A stretch of 64,000 nucleotides of DNA from positions 1 through 64,000 of the forward strand of contig NZ_APMP01000006.1 of the NCBI RefSeq assembly GCF_000372645.1. Reading direction: 5' to 3'. This document shows, piece by piece, positions 1 to 8,507 of this stretch. The notes beneath the pieces were generated by a model that was not told where the DNA came from, made no database searches, and saw only the letters and a program-made list of their open reading frames with translations. This stretch comes from Caulobacter vibrioides OR37. GTDB lineage: Bacteria; Pseudomonadota; Alphaproteobacteria; Caulobacterales; Caulobacteraceae. Numbering within the stretch: position 1 is the first letter of the stretch; each line of letters begins with the position of its first letter. The translations under genes and the position numbers were made by a program.

Positions 1-119
1 CCTAGAGCCTTTTCCGCTCGAATGGAATCATTCGAGCGGAAAAATAAGGCTCTAAATCAAACATTTAGAGCGTGATAACCGCCGAAAACCGCTCACACTC
101 TCGGCTATCACGCTCTAAG
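1..119. repeat. Dispersed double-hairpin intergenic repeat, copy A
   Basis: Two palindromic modules lie side by side. The first (about 4-54) pairs TTCCGCTCGAATG with CATTCGAGCGGAA inside AGAGCC/GGCTCT ends. The second (about 65-117) pairs TTAGAGCGTGATA with TATCACGCTCTAA. A nearly identical copy sits at 41221-41336, and an inverted copy of the second module at 37417-37484. All three are intergenic. This is seen directly in the sequence. The class (REP/MITE-like non-autonomous element, or structured RNA or terminator) is inference, and no transposase is nearby. The element may begin left of the window. Confidence 0.8.
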
Positions 120-160
120 GCCGTCGCCGAACCCCATCTCCCCCAATCCCCACCGAACTT

Positions 161-188
161 GGGCGGCGCGGCCTCGCGCCGCCCTTTT
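161..188 (+). terminator. Rho-independent terminator
   Basis: A perfect 10-bp stem, GGGCGGCGCG/CGCGCCGCCC with a 4-base loop, is followed by TTTT on the plus strand. It would stop plus-strand transcription entering from left of the window and prevent readthrough into the minus-strand pentapeptide gene. On the minus strand no T-tract follows, although a weaker GGCGGG/CCCGCC hairpin at about 211-233 could serve the minus-strand gene ending at 240. Confidence 0.7.
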
Positions 189-239
189 CGCATCGTTCAG
201 CGCCGTGGCGGGCGGGAAGACGGATCTCCCGCCTTCGCG

Positions 240-1506
240 TCAGCCCGGCAGTGAGAAGTCCAGGCCTTGAACCTGGGTCAGGTCGACGTCCCGGAAACTG
301 GCCTTGGCCACACGGGCGCCGGTGAAGTCCGAACCTCGCAGGTCCGCCCCGTCCAGCAAGGCCCCGCTGAGATCGGCCGCCTGGACCATCGCATAGCGCA
401 TCCGGACGCTTTGCAGACCGGTCTGGGTCTGACGCTCGGGTCCCAGCGGCAGGGGCGACAGGAAGGCTTGGCGAAGGTCGGCCTTGGTCAGGTTGGCGCC
501 GGCCAGCCTGGCGCCGCGAAGGTCGGACCCCCCGCAGATTGGCCGCGCGCAGGTCGGCGTTCTGCAGATTGGCGCCCTGCAGCTGAGCGCCGGACAGATC
601 CACCCCCACCATACAGGCGCCCCTGGCGCTCATGGCCGTCAGGCGCAGGCCTTTCAGCTTGTCGCCGAGGGGACGCAGATCCTGGCCGTCCAAACGCGCG
701 ACCGCGCCTTCCTTGCCGCCGGTTTGGCACCAGCGCTGGTTCGAAAGGCAGCGTTCATGAAGTTCCCGGGCCCTGGAAATCGCCTCGGGCGTGACCGAGC
801 CCACCGCGCCGGCCATGCTGGCCCCGCTGACACGAGCCGTCGAGGTGTCGACGCCCGCCAGAACCGCGCCGGAAAGGTTCGCCCCCTCCAGATTGGCGCC
901 CATCACATCGGCCCCTTCTAGGATAGCGCCGACCAGATTGGCTTCCTTGAGGTTCGCTCCGGACAGCTTCGCGCCCTTCAGCGAACAATCGCTGAAGTCA
1001 GCCTTGAACGCCGAGACGCCCTCGAAACGCGAGCCGTCGAGGGTGGCGCCGGAGAAGTTGGCCTCGTCCACCTCGCCCTGGCGAGCCTCGTGCCGCAAGG
1101 TGTCTAGGCCCCTGCGTGGGTGGGGAATGGCGATTTGACCTTCGCGAAAATCGGCCTGGGTCAGGTCGGCCTGGCCCAGGTTGGCGCCGCGCAGGCAGGC
1201 CCCGCGCAGATCGGCCCGCACAAGCGAGGCCTGGCGCAGGTCGCTCTTGCGCAGGTCACAGCCAAAAAGGCTCGCCCGGTCCAGCTTGGCGCGGACCATG
1301 CGACAGCCTTCGAGCAAGGACCCGGTCAGGTCCGCGTCGACCAGGTTTCGGAACGACAGATCTAGGCCCGACAACTGCATGAAGCGGAGCGTCGCCCGCT
1401 TGCCGCCCTGTTTGCCGGTAACGAATTTCTCGTGCGCCGTTACGATCATGTCGAGCTCGGCTTGGCTCAGGCGTCGCCGCCCAACCACGCTCTGCGCGGC
1501 GTTCAT
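240..1506 (-). pseudogene. Pentapeptide-repeat protein, interrupted by a +1 homopolymer frameshift
   Basis: From ATG 1506 the protein has a ~45-residue N-terminal segment (LSQAELDMIVTAHEKF...) and then runs of A(D/N)LxG pentapeptides, which normally fold into a quadrilateral beta-helix. After about residue 325 the reading frame leaves the repeat at a run of six G (minus strand; C528-533). The uninterrupted frame then runs on to a stop at 115 as repeat-free, Arg-rich sequence. Removing one G restores NLRGSDLRGARLAGANL and repeats continue to a TGA at 240-242, giving about 421 residues, close to the 434-residue neighbour downstream of 2908. This is either a genuine disrupted gene, a phase-variable tract or a base-calling error. 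The N-terminus is clearly homologous to the adjacent gene, so the two are tandem paralogues. Molecular function is unknown. Confidence 0.8.
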
Positions 1507-1603
1507 AACGATTTCCCCGTGGGTTTGTATTTTCAGCTAGGCGCACCCTAGGCGCCATGCACGAGCGAACCGTTAAGCCTGCGACGATTTGTCGCCAATT
1601 CAC

Positions 1604-2863
1604 TCAGATAATGTCATCAAGTCCCCGAGCGCCCAGACGGATGGCGCCGGTCAGATCGATATCCCGCAGGTTGGCCCCGGTGAAGTTGGCGCGCGAGGCG
1701 TCCGCCCCGGTCAAGCGCGCCTGGCGCAGGTCGGCCCGAGCGAAATCGGCATTGGCCAGGATAGCGCCCGTCAGATCGGCCGGAAGCACGCGGTCCGCGG
1801 CGATCAGCAAGGGCCCCAACTGAACATCGCGCAGGTCGGAGCCCGTCAGCTTGGCCCCCTTCAGCCGCGCCCCGCGCAGGTCGGCCCGGCGCAGATTGCA
1901 GGCCCGCAGGTCCGCCCCTTCCAGTTGGGCGCCCTGCATCTGCACGCCCTCCATGTCGAGGCCGTAGAACACCGCCGACTTGGCCGAGAGCGCCGTCAGG
2001 TTGAAGCCTCGAATAGAGCGCAGATTACGCAGGTCGGCCTTGTCGAACACGGACGGCTTGCCCTCGACGCCGCCGGTCTCGATCCAGCGCGCGTGATCGG
2101 CGATCATCTGCTCATAGGGCATGTCGGACACGTCGGTGCCCGCCGGTTTGTCGGTCAGGGCGCCTTCGAGATTGGTGTCGTTGATGTTCCACGACATCGT
2201 CTTGGCGCCCACCAGAACGGTGTTGCGAAGGTCCGCCCCCGCCAGGTTGGCGCCCGAGAGGTCGGCGCCGGCTAGGTTCGCGCCGTTGAAATTGGCCTGT
2301 TTGAGATTGGCGCGCACCAGCTTGGCGTCCTTCAGGATCGCGTCGCTGAAGTCGGCCTTGGTGGCGACGATGCCGGAAAGCCGAGACCGTTCCAGGTTGG
2401 CGCCGGAAAGATTGGCCCCGCTGGCATAGGCTTCGCGCTGGGTCAGCTCGATCACGCGATAGCCTTCCTTGCGGTCGGCGGCGGCGATCGTGCCCTCGCG
2501 CAGATCGGCCTCGAACATGTCGGCGCCGGTCAGGTTGGCGCCGCGCAGGCTGGCGCCACGCAGATCGGCGCGGCGAAGACTGGCGTCGGACAGGTCGGCG
2601 CCCTGCATGTCCGCGCCGTAGAAATTGGCGTTGTCCAGCCGTGTCTTGCGTAGATCGCAGCCGACCAGCACCGCGCCGGTGAAATCGGCGTCACAGAGAT
2701 TCCGGCCCGTCATGGACAGGCCGGAAATATCGCAGAAGGCGAAGACGGCGCGCGCCCCGCCGAGCCGCGCGGACCACAGGCGATCGTGCTTGGCGCAGAT
2801 CACGTCAACGTCGTGCTGCGTCAGGCGCTTGTATTCCTGTGGTGTCGGCGAGGCGGCGCTCAT
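1604..2863 (-). CDS. Pentapeptide-repeat protein (intact tandem paralogue)
   Basis: The protein is built almost entirely of A(D/N)LxxA pentapeptides, in two blocks split by a non-repeat linker (about residues 225-270: DMPYEQMIADHARWIETGG...). It is preceded by an N-terminal QHDVDVICAKHDRLW segment shared with the frameshifted neighbour, where the linker is also conserved. No signal peptide or membrane segment is visible, so it is probably cytoplasmic. I chose ATG 2863 (MSAASPTPQEY); in-frame alternatives lie at 2872 and 2908, and a GGGAA upstream does not separate the first two. Pentapeptide proteins include gyrase-protecting DNA mimics and secreted effectors, but nothing here identifies a target. 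Confidence 0.85.
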   Translation of the reverse strand: MSAASPTPQEYKRLTQHDVDVICAKHDRLWSARLGGARAVFAFCDISGLSMTGRNLCDADFTGAVLVGCDLRKTRLDNANFYGADMQGADLSDASLRRADLRGASLRGANLTGADMFEADLREGTIAAADRKEGYRVIELTQREAYASGANLSGANLERSRLSGIVATKADFSDAILKDAKLVRANLKQANFNGANLAGADLSGANLAGADLRNTVLVGAKTMSWNINDTNLEGALTDKPAGTDVSDMPYEQMIADHARWIETGGVEGKPSVFDKADLRNLRSIRGFNLTALSAKSAVFYGLDMEGVQMQGAQLEGADLRACNLRRADLRGARLKGAKLTGSDLRDVQLGPLLIAADRVLPADLTGAILANADFARADLRQARLTGADASRANFTGANLRDIDLTGAIRLGARGLDDII

Positions 2864-2944
2864 GGCTCGCATGGTTCCCGGATCAGGCGGTAACCATGCG
2901 CAGAGCAAAATTAACGTCGTCTTTCCAACAAGTTCCGGCCAAGT

Positions 2945-3658
2945 TTAGCCGATGCTGGGGAGCGCCTCGGCCCGACTCTCGTCCAGATAGCGCGCGCCGA
3001 CCGGCTTGAGCTGAGCGTCCAGTTCGATGACCAGCGGGTTGCCCGTGGGGATCTCGACGCCGACGATCTTGTCGCTCGGAACGTCGAACAGATGCTTGAC
3101 GATGGCGCGCAGCGAATTGCCGTGCGCGGCGACCAGCACGGTCTTGCCCGCCTTGAGATGGGGGGCGATATCGCTTTCCCAGTAGGGCAGAACGCGCACC
3201 AGCGTGGTGGCCAGGCTTTCGGTCGCGGGCAGGTTCGCGCCCTTGTAGCGGCGATCCTTGGCGAAGTCGTACTCACCGCCCGGCGCCAGCGGCGGCGGCG
3301 GCACATCGTAGGAGCGGCGCCAGATGGTGACCTGCTCGGCGCCATGCTTCTCGGCCGTCTCGGCCTTGTTGAGGCCCGTCAGGCCGCCATAATGCCGCTC
3401 GTTCAGGCGCCAGTCCTTGGTCACCGGCACGAAGCTCTGCTTGGCCGCGTCGAGCGCCAGATTGCAGGTGCGGATCGCGCGGGTCTGGACCGAGGTGAAG
3501 GCCTGGTCGATCTCGAGGCCGGCCCGGGCGATCAGTTCGCCGCCCTTCCGGGCCTGGGCCTCGCCCTCGGCGGTCAGATCGACGTCGACCCAGCCCGTGA
3601 AGCGGTTTTCCAGGTTCCACTGGCTCTGGCCATGGCGGAGCAGGACGAGGGTCGGCAT
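2945..3658 (-). CDS. gpmA: 2,3-bisphosphoglycerate-dependent phosphoglycerate mutase
   Basis: Interconverts 3- and 2-phosphoglycerate in glycolysis and gluconeogenesis, in the cytosol, through a phosphohistidine. The histidine-phosphatase signature [10 protein letters not shown] is at the N-terminus with catalytic His9 in RHG. Glu87 lies in LNERHYGGL and the second catalytic His179 in [10 protein letters not shown]. At 237 residues the length matches the dPGM family, and the insert typical of dPGM (residues 110-140) is present. It is monocistronic by spacing: more than 80 bases separate it from the pentapeptide gene, and upstream lies the divergent kdsD pair. Confidence 0.97.
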   Translation of the reverse strand: MPTLVLLRHGQSQWNLENRFTGWVDVDLTAEGEAQARKGGELIARAGLEIDQAFTSVQTRAIRTCNLALDAAKQSFVPVTKDWRLNERHYGGLTGLNKAETAEKHGAEQVTIWRRSYDVPPPPLAPGGEYDFAKDRRYKGANLPATESLATTLVRVLPYWESDIAPHLKAGKTVLVAAHGNSLRAIVKHLFDVPSDKIVGVEIPTGNPLVIELDAQLKPVGARYLDESRAEALPSIG

Positions 3659-3779
3659 CGGGCTTCCTTCGATCGGTCGGGGAAATGTCAGGGCGGGCTA
3701 AGGCCGGACGGCGACAGCGTCAAGCGCCGAAGCCCCCGCGCCCCCTCCCCCTTGCCGCCGCCCGTGCTATAGGCGGGTC

Positions 3780-4025
3780 ATGCCTGATCGCATTTTCATG
3801 CCGCTCCTGGGGCTGATCGCCGTGGCGCTGATCGCCTTCTCCCTCGTCTGGCCACAGGGCCAAGGCGACCGTTCCTGGGGTCCGTTCGGGCACACGCCCG
3901 TCCAGCAGACGCCCGAGATGAAGGCCGCGATCCAGCGCGAGAAGGACGCCGCGGCGCGCCGCGACGCGGCCGCGCGCAAGGCGATCGAGGACGCCGCCCA
4001 ACCGCCGCCCCCGACGCCCCGATGA
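3780..4025 (+). CDS. Small single-pass membrane protein upstream of kdsD
   Basis: 81 residues: a short N-terminus, one hydrophobic segment (about residues 8-24, LLGLIAVALIAFSLVW), then a charged Lys/Arg/Ala-rich helix and a Pro-rich tail. The stop overlaps the start of the next gene as ATGA at 4022-4025, so the two are translationally coupled and probably cotranscribed. I do not recognise the family. The coupling suggests a link to the Kdo/LPS step next door, but that is inference from position only. Confidence 0.75.
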   Translation: MPDRIFMPLLGLIAVALIAFSLVWPQGQGDRSWGPFGHTPVQQTPEMKAAIQREKDAAARRDAAARKAIEDAAQPPPPTPR

Positions 4026-4978
4026 GCGCTTTCGACGCCGTCGCCCTGGGCCGTCGCGTTCTGAACACCGAGGCCGACGCCCTGCGCGCGCTGTCCGCGT
4101 CGCTGGACGAGACCTTCGTTCGAGCGGTCGAGACGATGTTCAACGCCAAGGGCCGCATCGTCTGCACGGGCATGGGCAAGTCCGGCCACGTGGCGCGCAA
4201 GATCGCCGCGACCCTGGCCTCGACCGGCGCGCCGGCGATGTTCGTCCATCCCGCCGAAGCCAGTCACGGCGACCTGGGCATGATCGGCCCCGACGACGTG
4301 GTGCTGGCCCTGTCGAAGTCCGGCGCCGGGCGCGAACTGGCCGACACCCTGGCCTACGCCAAGCGTTTCTCGATCCCGCTGATCGCCATGACCGCCGTGG
4401 CCGACAGTCCGCTGGGCCGCGCCGGCGACATCCTGCTGCTGCTGCCCGACGCGCCGGAAGCCACGGCGGAGGTCAACGCGCCGACCACGTCCACCACCTT
4501 GCAGATCGCGCTGGGCGACGCCCTGGCCGTGGCCCTGCTGGAACGTCGCGGGTTTACCGCCAGCGATTTCCGCGTCTTCCATCCGGGCGGCAAGCTGGGG
4601 GCGATGCTGCGCACCGTCGGCGACCTGATGCACGACAAGGCCGAGCTCCCGCTGGTCGCCGCCGAGGCGGCCATGCCCGACGCTCTGCTGGTGATGAGCG
4701 AAAAGCGCTTTGGCGCCGTGGGCGTGGTCGACGACGCGGGTCGCCTGTCCGGCCTGATCACCGATGGCGACCTGCGCCGTCACATGGACGGCCTGCTGAC
4801 CCACACGGCCGGCGAGGTCATGACCCGCGGCCCGTTGACCATCGGCCCACAGGCCCTGGCGGCCGAGGCGCTGAAGCTGATGAACGAGCGCCGCGTCACG
4901 GTGCTGTTCGTGGTCGAGGATGCGCGTCCGGTCGGCATTGTGCACGTTCATGATCTGCTGCGCGCCGGCGTGATCTAG
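4022..4978 (+). CDS. kdsD: Arabinose-5-phosphate isomerase (KpsF/GutQ/KdsD family)
   Basis: Converts ribulose-5-phosphate to arabinose-5-phosphate, the first committed step to Kdo for the LPS inner core. An N-terminal SIS sugar-isomerase domain (about 35-170) contains TGMGKSGHVARK, HPAEASHGDLGM and ALSKSG; PTTSTT follows. Two CBS domains (about 205-318) follow HPGGKLG. The 318-residue length and domain order match E. coli KdsD. It overlaps by ATGA with the small membrane protein upstream and is followed by a phosphomannomutase gene, which fits a cell-envelope sugar context. KpsF, GutQ and KdsD cannot be separated by sequence alone; without a capsule locus here, KdsD is the simplest reading. 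Confidence 0.93.
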   Translation: MSAFDAVALGRRVLNTEADALRALSASLDETFVRAVETMFNAKGRIVCTGMGKSGHVARKIAATLASTGAPAMFVHPAEASHGDLGMIGPDDVVLALSKSGAGRELADTLAYAKRFSIPLIAMTAVADSPLGRAGDILLLLPDAPEATAEVNAPTTSTTLQIALGDALAVALLERRGFTASDFRVFHPGGKLGAMLRTVGDLMHDKAELPLVAAEAAMPDALLVMSEKRFGAVGVVDDAGRLSGLITDGDLRRHMDGLLTHTAGEVMTRGPLTIGPQALAAEALKLMNERRVTVLFVVEDARPVGIVHVHDLLRAGVI

Positions 4979-5019
4979 ATCACAGTCGTTATTTACCGAA
5001 CTTTGTCATGTGAACACGC

Positions 5020-5044
5020 TAGCCGTCCGCCCGGGAGACGGCTA
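5020..5044 (+). other. Hairpin between kdsD and the phosphohexomutase gene
   Basis: TAGCCGTC and GACGGCTA form a perfect 8-bp stem around a 9-base GC-rich loop, 41 bases after the kdsD stop and 34 before the next ATG. No T-tract follows (AAGCGCC), so it is either a weak terminator or attenuator, or a 5'-UTR structure of the next gene. Confidence 0.45.
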
Positions 5045-5078
5045 AAGCGCCTTTATCATCATTGAAGCGAGCCTTTCG

Positions 5079-6575
5079 ATGTTCTCCGCGCCGCGCGCCG
5101 ACCTCGTTGCGAATACAGCTGCTTACGAAAACGAACCGCTGGTCAAGCCGACGGGCTTTCGCGAGTACGACGCACGCTGGCTGTTCGGCCCGGAGATCAA
5201 TCTGCTGGGCGTCCAGGCCCTGGGCCTAGGCCTTGGGACCTATATCCACGAACTGGGCCAGTCGAAGATCGTGGTCGGTCACGATTTCCGCTCGTACTCG
5301 ACCTCGATCAAGAACGCCTTGATCCTGGGCCTGATCAGCGCCGGCTGCGAGGTGCACGACATCGGCCTGGCCTTGTCGCCCACCGCCTATTTCGCCCAGT
5401 TCGACCTCGATATCCCCTGCGTGGCGATGGTGACCGCCAGCCATAACGAGAACGGCTGGACCGGCGTGAAGATGGGCGCGCAGAAGCCGCTGACCTTCGG
5501 CCCCGACGAGATGAGCCGCTTGAAGGACATCGTGCTGAACGCCAAGTTCGTCGAGCGCAACGGCGGCAAGCTGATCCGCGTGGCCGGCGAGGCCCAGCGC
5601 TATATCGACGACGTCGCCAAGCGGGCCAGCGTCACCCGCCCGCTGAAGGTCATCGCCGCCTGCGGCAACGGCACGGCCGGCGCCTTCGTGGTCGAGGCCC
5701 TGAAGAAGATGGGCGTTGCCGAGGTCGTGCCGATGGACACCGACCTCGACTTCACCTTCCCGAAGTACAATCCCAACCCTGAAGACGCCGAGATGCTGCA
5801 CGCGATGGCCCACGCCGTGCACGAAACCGAGGCGGACCTGGCTTTCGGCTTCGATGGGGACGGCGACCGCTGCGGCGTGGTCGACGACGAGGGCGAGGAG
5901 ATCTTCGCCGACAAGATCGGCCTGATGCTGGCCCGGGATCTGGCCCCGCTGCACCCCGGCGCGACCTTCGTGGTCGATGTGAAGTCGACCGGCCTCTACG
6001 CCACCGACCCGATCCTGGCCGCCCACGGCTGCAAGGTCATCTACTGGAAGACGGGCCACAGCTACATCAAGCGCAAGAGCGCCGAACTGGGCGCCCTGGC
6101 CGGCTTCGAGAAGAGCGGCCACTTCTTCATGAACGGCGAGCTGGGCTACGGCTACGACTGCGGCCTGACCGCCGCGGCCGCCATCCTGGCCATGCTGGAC
6201 CGTAATCCGGGGCTGAAGCTGTCGGACATGCGCAAGGCCCTACCCGTGGCCTTCACCTCGCTGACCATGAGCCCGCATTGCGACGACGAGAAGAAGTACG
6301 GCGTCGTCGCCGACGTGGTGAAGGAATACGAGGACCTGTTCGCGGCCGGCGGCTCGATCCTGGGCCGCAAGATCACCGAGGTGATCACCGTCAACGGCGT
6401 CCGCGTCCACCTGGAAGACGGCTCGTGGGTGCTGGTCCGAGCCTCGTCGAACAAGCCCGAGATCGTGGTGGTGGTCGAAAGCACCCAGTCCGAGGACGAC
6501 ATGCGCGCCCTCTTCCGCCAGGAAGTGAAACCCCGCCTCGGCGACCGCGTCGGCAAGTACAATCAGGAGATCTGA
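5079..6575 (+). CDS. Phosphomannomutase/phosphoglucomutase
   Basis: An alpha-D-phosphohexomutase that moves phosphate between C6 and C1 of mannose or glucose, supplying GDP-mannose or UDP-glucose precursors for surface polysaccharide. It has the four-domain architecture of the family. The catalytic phosphoserine is Ser121 in TASHNENGW. The Mg-binding loop is FDGDGDRCG with Asp259/261/263, the sugar loop is GFEKSGHFF, and the C-terminal phosphate-binding loop is RASSNKPE. The 498 residues are slightly longer than AlgC/ManB, with an N-terminal extension of about 20 residues. Dual PMM/PGM specificity is usual in this group, so manB, algC and pgm cannot be told apart. Confidence 0.92.
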   Translation: MFSAPRADLVANTAAYENEPLVKPTGFREYDARWLFGPEINLLGVQALGLGLGTYIHELGQSKIVVGHDFRSYSTSIKNALILGLISAGCEVHDIGLALSPTAYFAQFDLDIPCVAMVTASHNENGWTGVKMGAQKPLTFGPDEMSRLKDIVLNAKFVERNGGKLIRVAGEAQRYIDDVAKRASVTRPLKVIAACGNGTAGAFVVEALKKMGVAEVVPMDTDLDFTFPKYNPNPEDAEMLHAMAHAVHETEADLAFGFDGDGDRCGVVDDEGEEIFADKIGLMLARDLAPLHPGATFVVDVKSTGLYATDPILAAHGCKVIYWKTGHSYIKRKSAELGALAGFEKSGHFFMNGELGYGYDCGLTAAAAILAMLDRNPGLKLSDMRKALPVAFTSLTMSPHCDDEKKYGVVADVVKEYEDLFAAGGSILGRKITEVITVNGVRVHLEDGSWVLVRASSNKPEIVVVVESTQSEDDMRALFRQEVKPRLGDRVGKYNQEI

Positions 6576-6614
6576 TCGCGACGGCCGGGGCCGGCGCGGT
6601 CTATCATCGCCGCC

Positions 6615-7052
6615 ATGATCAAGCTCCGCCCCTCGCGTCCCGAGGATGGTCCCCGCGTCGTCCAGATCTGGGCCGCCGCCGTCGACGCCACCCACGACTT
6701 CCTGACGCCCGAGGACCGCGCCGCGATCGGACGCGAGGTCGAGGCCTTCCTGCCGTCGGCCCCGCTGACCCTGGCCGTCGACGACCGTGATCGCGCCATC
6801 GGCTTCATGCTGATCGACGGCGGCCACATGGAGGCGCTGTTCATCGATCCCGAGCATCGCGGGGCCGGCGTCGGGGCGATCCTGATCGACTACGCCCTGG
6901 CCGTTCACCCCGTGCTGACCACCGACGTCAACGAGCAGAACGCCCAGGCGGTCGGCTTCTACGAGCATATGGGTTTCGAGCGTATCGGCTGGTCGGCGAC
7001 CGACGGCCAGGGTCGACCCTATCCGCTGATCCATCTGCGCTTTGGCGTCTGA
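6615..7052 (+). CDS. yjaB: YjaB-like GNAT N-acetyltransferase
   Basis: A 145-residue GNAT domain. The acetyl-CoA loop is seen as HRGAGVGAIL, and the C-terminal part as DVNEQNAQAVGFYEHMGF. The N-terminal VDATHDFL and the internal GHMEALFIDP closely match E. coli YjaB, an acetyltransferase whose physiological substrate is not settled. Cytoplasmic. It begins 39 bases after the phosphohexomutase stop and could be in the same transcript. Confidence 0.8.
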   Translation: MIKLRPSRPEDGPRVVQIWAAAVDATHDFLTPEDRAAIGREVEAFLPSAPLTLAVDDRDRAIGFMLIDGGHMEALFIDPEHRGAGVGAILIDYALAVHPVLTTDVNEQNAQAVGFYEHMGFERIGWSATDGQGRPYPLIHLRFGV

Positions 7053-7097
7053 GGCGGTTTTCGGCTTAGCTGACGACGTCCCTTCGCGAGTCGTCCC

Positions 7098-8387
7098 ATG
7101 CGCCGTCTTCTCACCGCCCTCGCCCTGCTGCTGAGCCCCGGCCTGGCCTTCGCCGCGCCGCCGATCCTGCTCAAGCCCGCCAAGGTCTGGACCGCCGAGA
7201 CGGCCGATCCGCCGCATGAAGGCTGGGCCGTGCTGGTCAAGAACGACAGGATCGCGGCCGTCGGTCCGGCGGCCCAAGTGGCGTCGCAAGCCGACGCGAT
7301 TGGCGCGGAGATCGTCGACCTGCCGGGCGCCACGCTGATCCCGGGCCTGATGGACCTGCACAGCCATCTCTTCCTGCACCCTTATAACGAGACGTCGTGG
7401 GACGATCAGGTGCTGAAGGAGACGCCGACCTATCGGACGCTTCGCGCGGCGGTGCAGGCCAAGGCCACCCTGGAGGCGGGCTTCACCACGCTGCGCGACC
7501 TCGGCACCGAAGGCGTCGGCGCGGCCGATGCGCCGCTGAAGAAGGCGATCAATGACGGGCTCATTCCAGGCCCTCGCCTGTTCGTGGCCACGCGCGCCAT
7601 CGTCGCCACCGGGGCCTATGGACCGGCGCGGCGCAACTACAATCCCGAGGCCGATCTGCCCCAGGGCGCCCAGGAAGCCAGCGGCGTTCCCGAGGTCATC
7701 AAGGCCGCCCGCGAACAGGCCGCCGCCGGCGCCGACTGGATCAAGGTCTATGCCGACTACCGCACGGGCCCGGATGGCTCGACCCAGCCGACGTTCAGCC
7801 TCGAGGAACTGAAGGCCATCGTCGAGACCGCCCATTCCGGCGGCCGCCCCGTCTCGGCCCACGCCTCCAGCGACGAGGGGATGCGCCGGGCCGTCCTGGC
7901 GGGGGTCGACACGATCGAGCACGGCTATGGCGGCGGCGAAGCCACCTTCAAGCTGATGGCCCAGAAGGGCGTCGTCTTCTTCCCGACCCTGACGGCGGTC
8001 GAGAGCACCTCGACCTATTTCGGCGGCTACGTTCCGGGCAAGAGCGAGCCGACCACGGCGATGAAGAACGCCGATCGCGCCTTCAAGCTGGCGGTGAAGA
8101 GCGGCGTCACCATCGGCATGGGCAGCGATGTCGGCGTCTTCAGGCACGGCGACAACGCGCGCGAGATCGTCTGGCTGGTCCGCGAAGGCATGAGCCCGGT
8201 CCAGGCCCTGCTGGCCGCCACCGCCGTCGACGCCAAGGTCATCGGCCACGCCGCCGATCTGGGCCAGTTGAAACCCGGCTATCTGGCCGACATCGTCGCC
8301 GTGAAGGGCGACCCGACCCAGGCGATCGAAGCCGTCCGCGACGTCGTCTTCGTGATGAAGGGCGGCCAAGTGTATCGGCGTCCCTGA
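7098..8387 (+). CDS. Exported COG1228 amidohydrolase (dipeptidase-type)
   Basis: Metal-dependent amidohydrolase with a cleavable signal peptide (about residues 1-19, [13 protein letters not shown]), so periplasmic. Metal ligands of a binuclear site are visible: HSH in LMDLHSHLF, the carboxylated-Lys candidate in WIKVYADY, His in SAHASS and EHGYGG, and Asp in GMGSDVGVF. The closest characterised relatives known to me are Caulobacter and environmental COG1228 enzymes that cleave Xaa-Pro or Xaa-Arg/Lys dipeptides, so a dipeptidase role is likely; this is family knowledge, not proof. The next gene also encodes an exported hydrolase. Confidence 0.88.
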   Translation: MRRLLTALALLLSPGLAFAAPPILLKPAKVWTAETADPPHEGWAVLVKNDRIAAVGPAAQVASQADAIGAEIVDLPGATLIPGLMDLHSHLFLHPYNETSWDDQVLKETPTYRTLRAAVQAKATLEAGFTTLRDLGTEGVGAADAPLKKAINDGLIPGPRLFVATRAIVATGAYGPARRNYNPEADLPQGAQEASGVPEVIKAAREQAAAGADWIKVYADYRTGPDGSTQPTFSLEELKAIVETAHSGGRPVSAHASSDEGMRRAVLAGVDTIEHGYGGGEATFKLMAQKGVVFFPTLTAVESTSTYFGGYVPGKSEPTTAMKNADRAFKLAVKSGVTIGMGSDVGVFRHGDNAREIVWLVREGMSPVQALLAATAVDAKVIGHAADLGQLKPGYLADIVAVKGDPTQAIEAVRDVVFVMKGGQVYRRP

Positions 8388-8507
8388 TCAATCGCATCGC
8401 CTCGTCATCGGTCAAACTCGCCCGAAGCATCTCGCCGCCGTTCGTTCCTCTTGGGCAAGCGGCCGACGACCGCTAAGCAGGCGGGACTTGTCGTCCTGGG
8501 AGCTTCC

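Noticed and set aside
115-242. Continuation of the pentapeptide protein's reading frame to a stop at 115
   Set aside because: The tail after residue ~325 has no repeats and is Arg/Pro/Gly-rich; the restored frame to 240 matches the paralogue in length and pattern.
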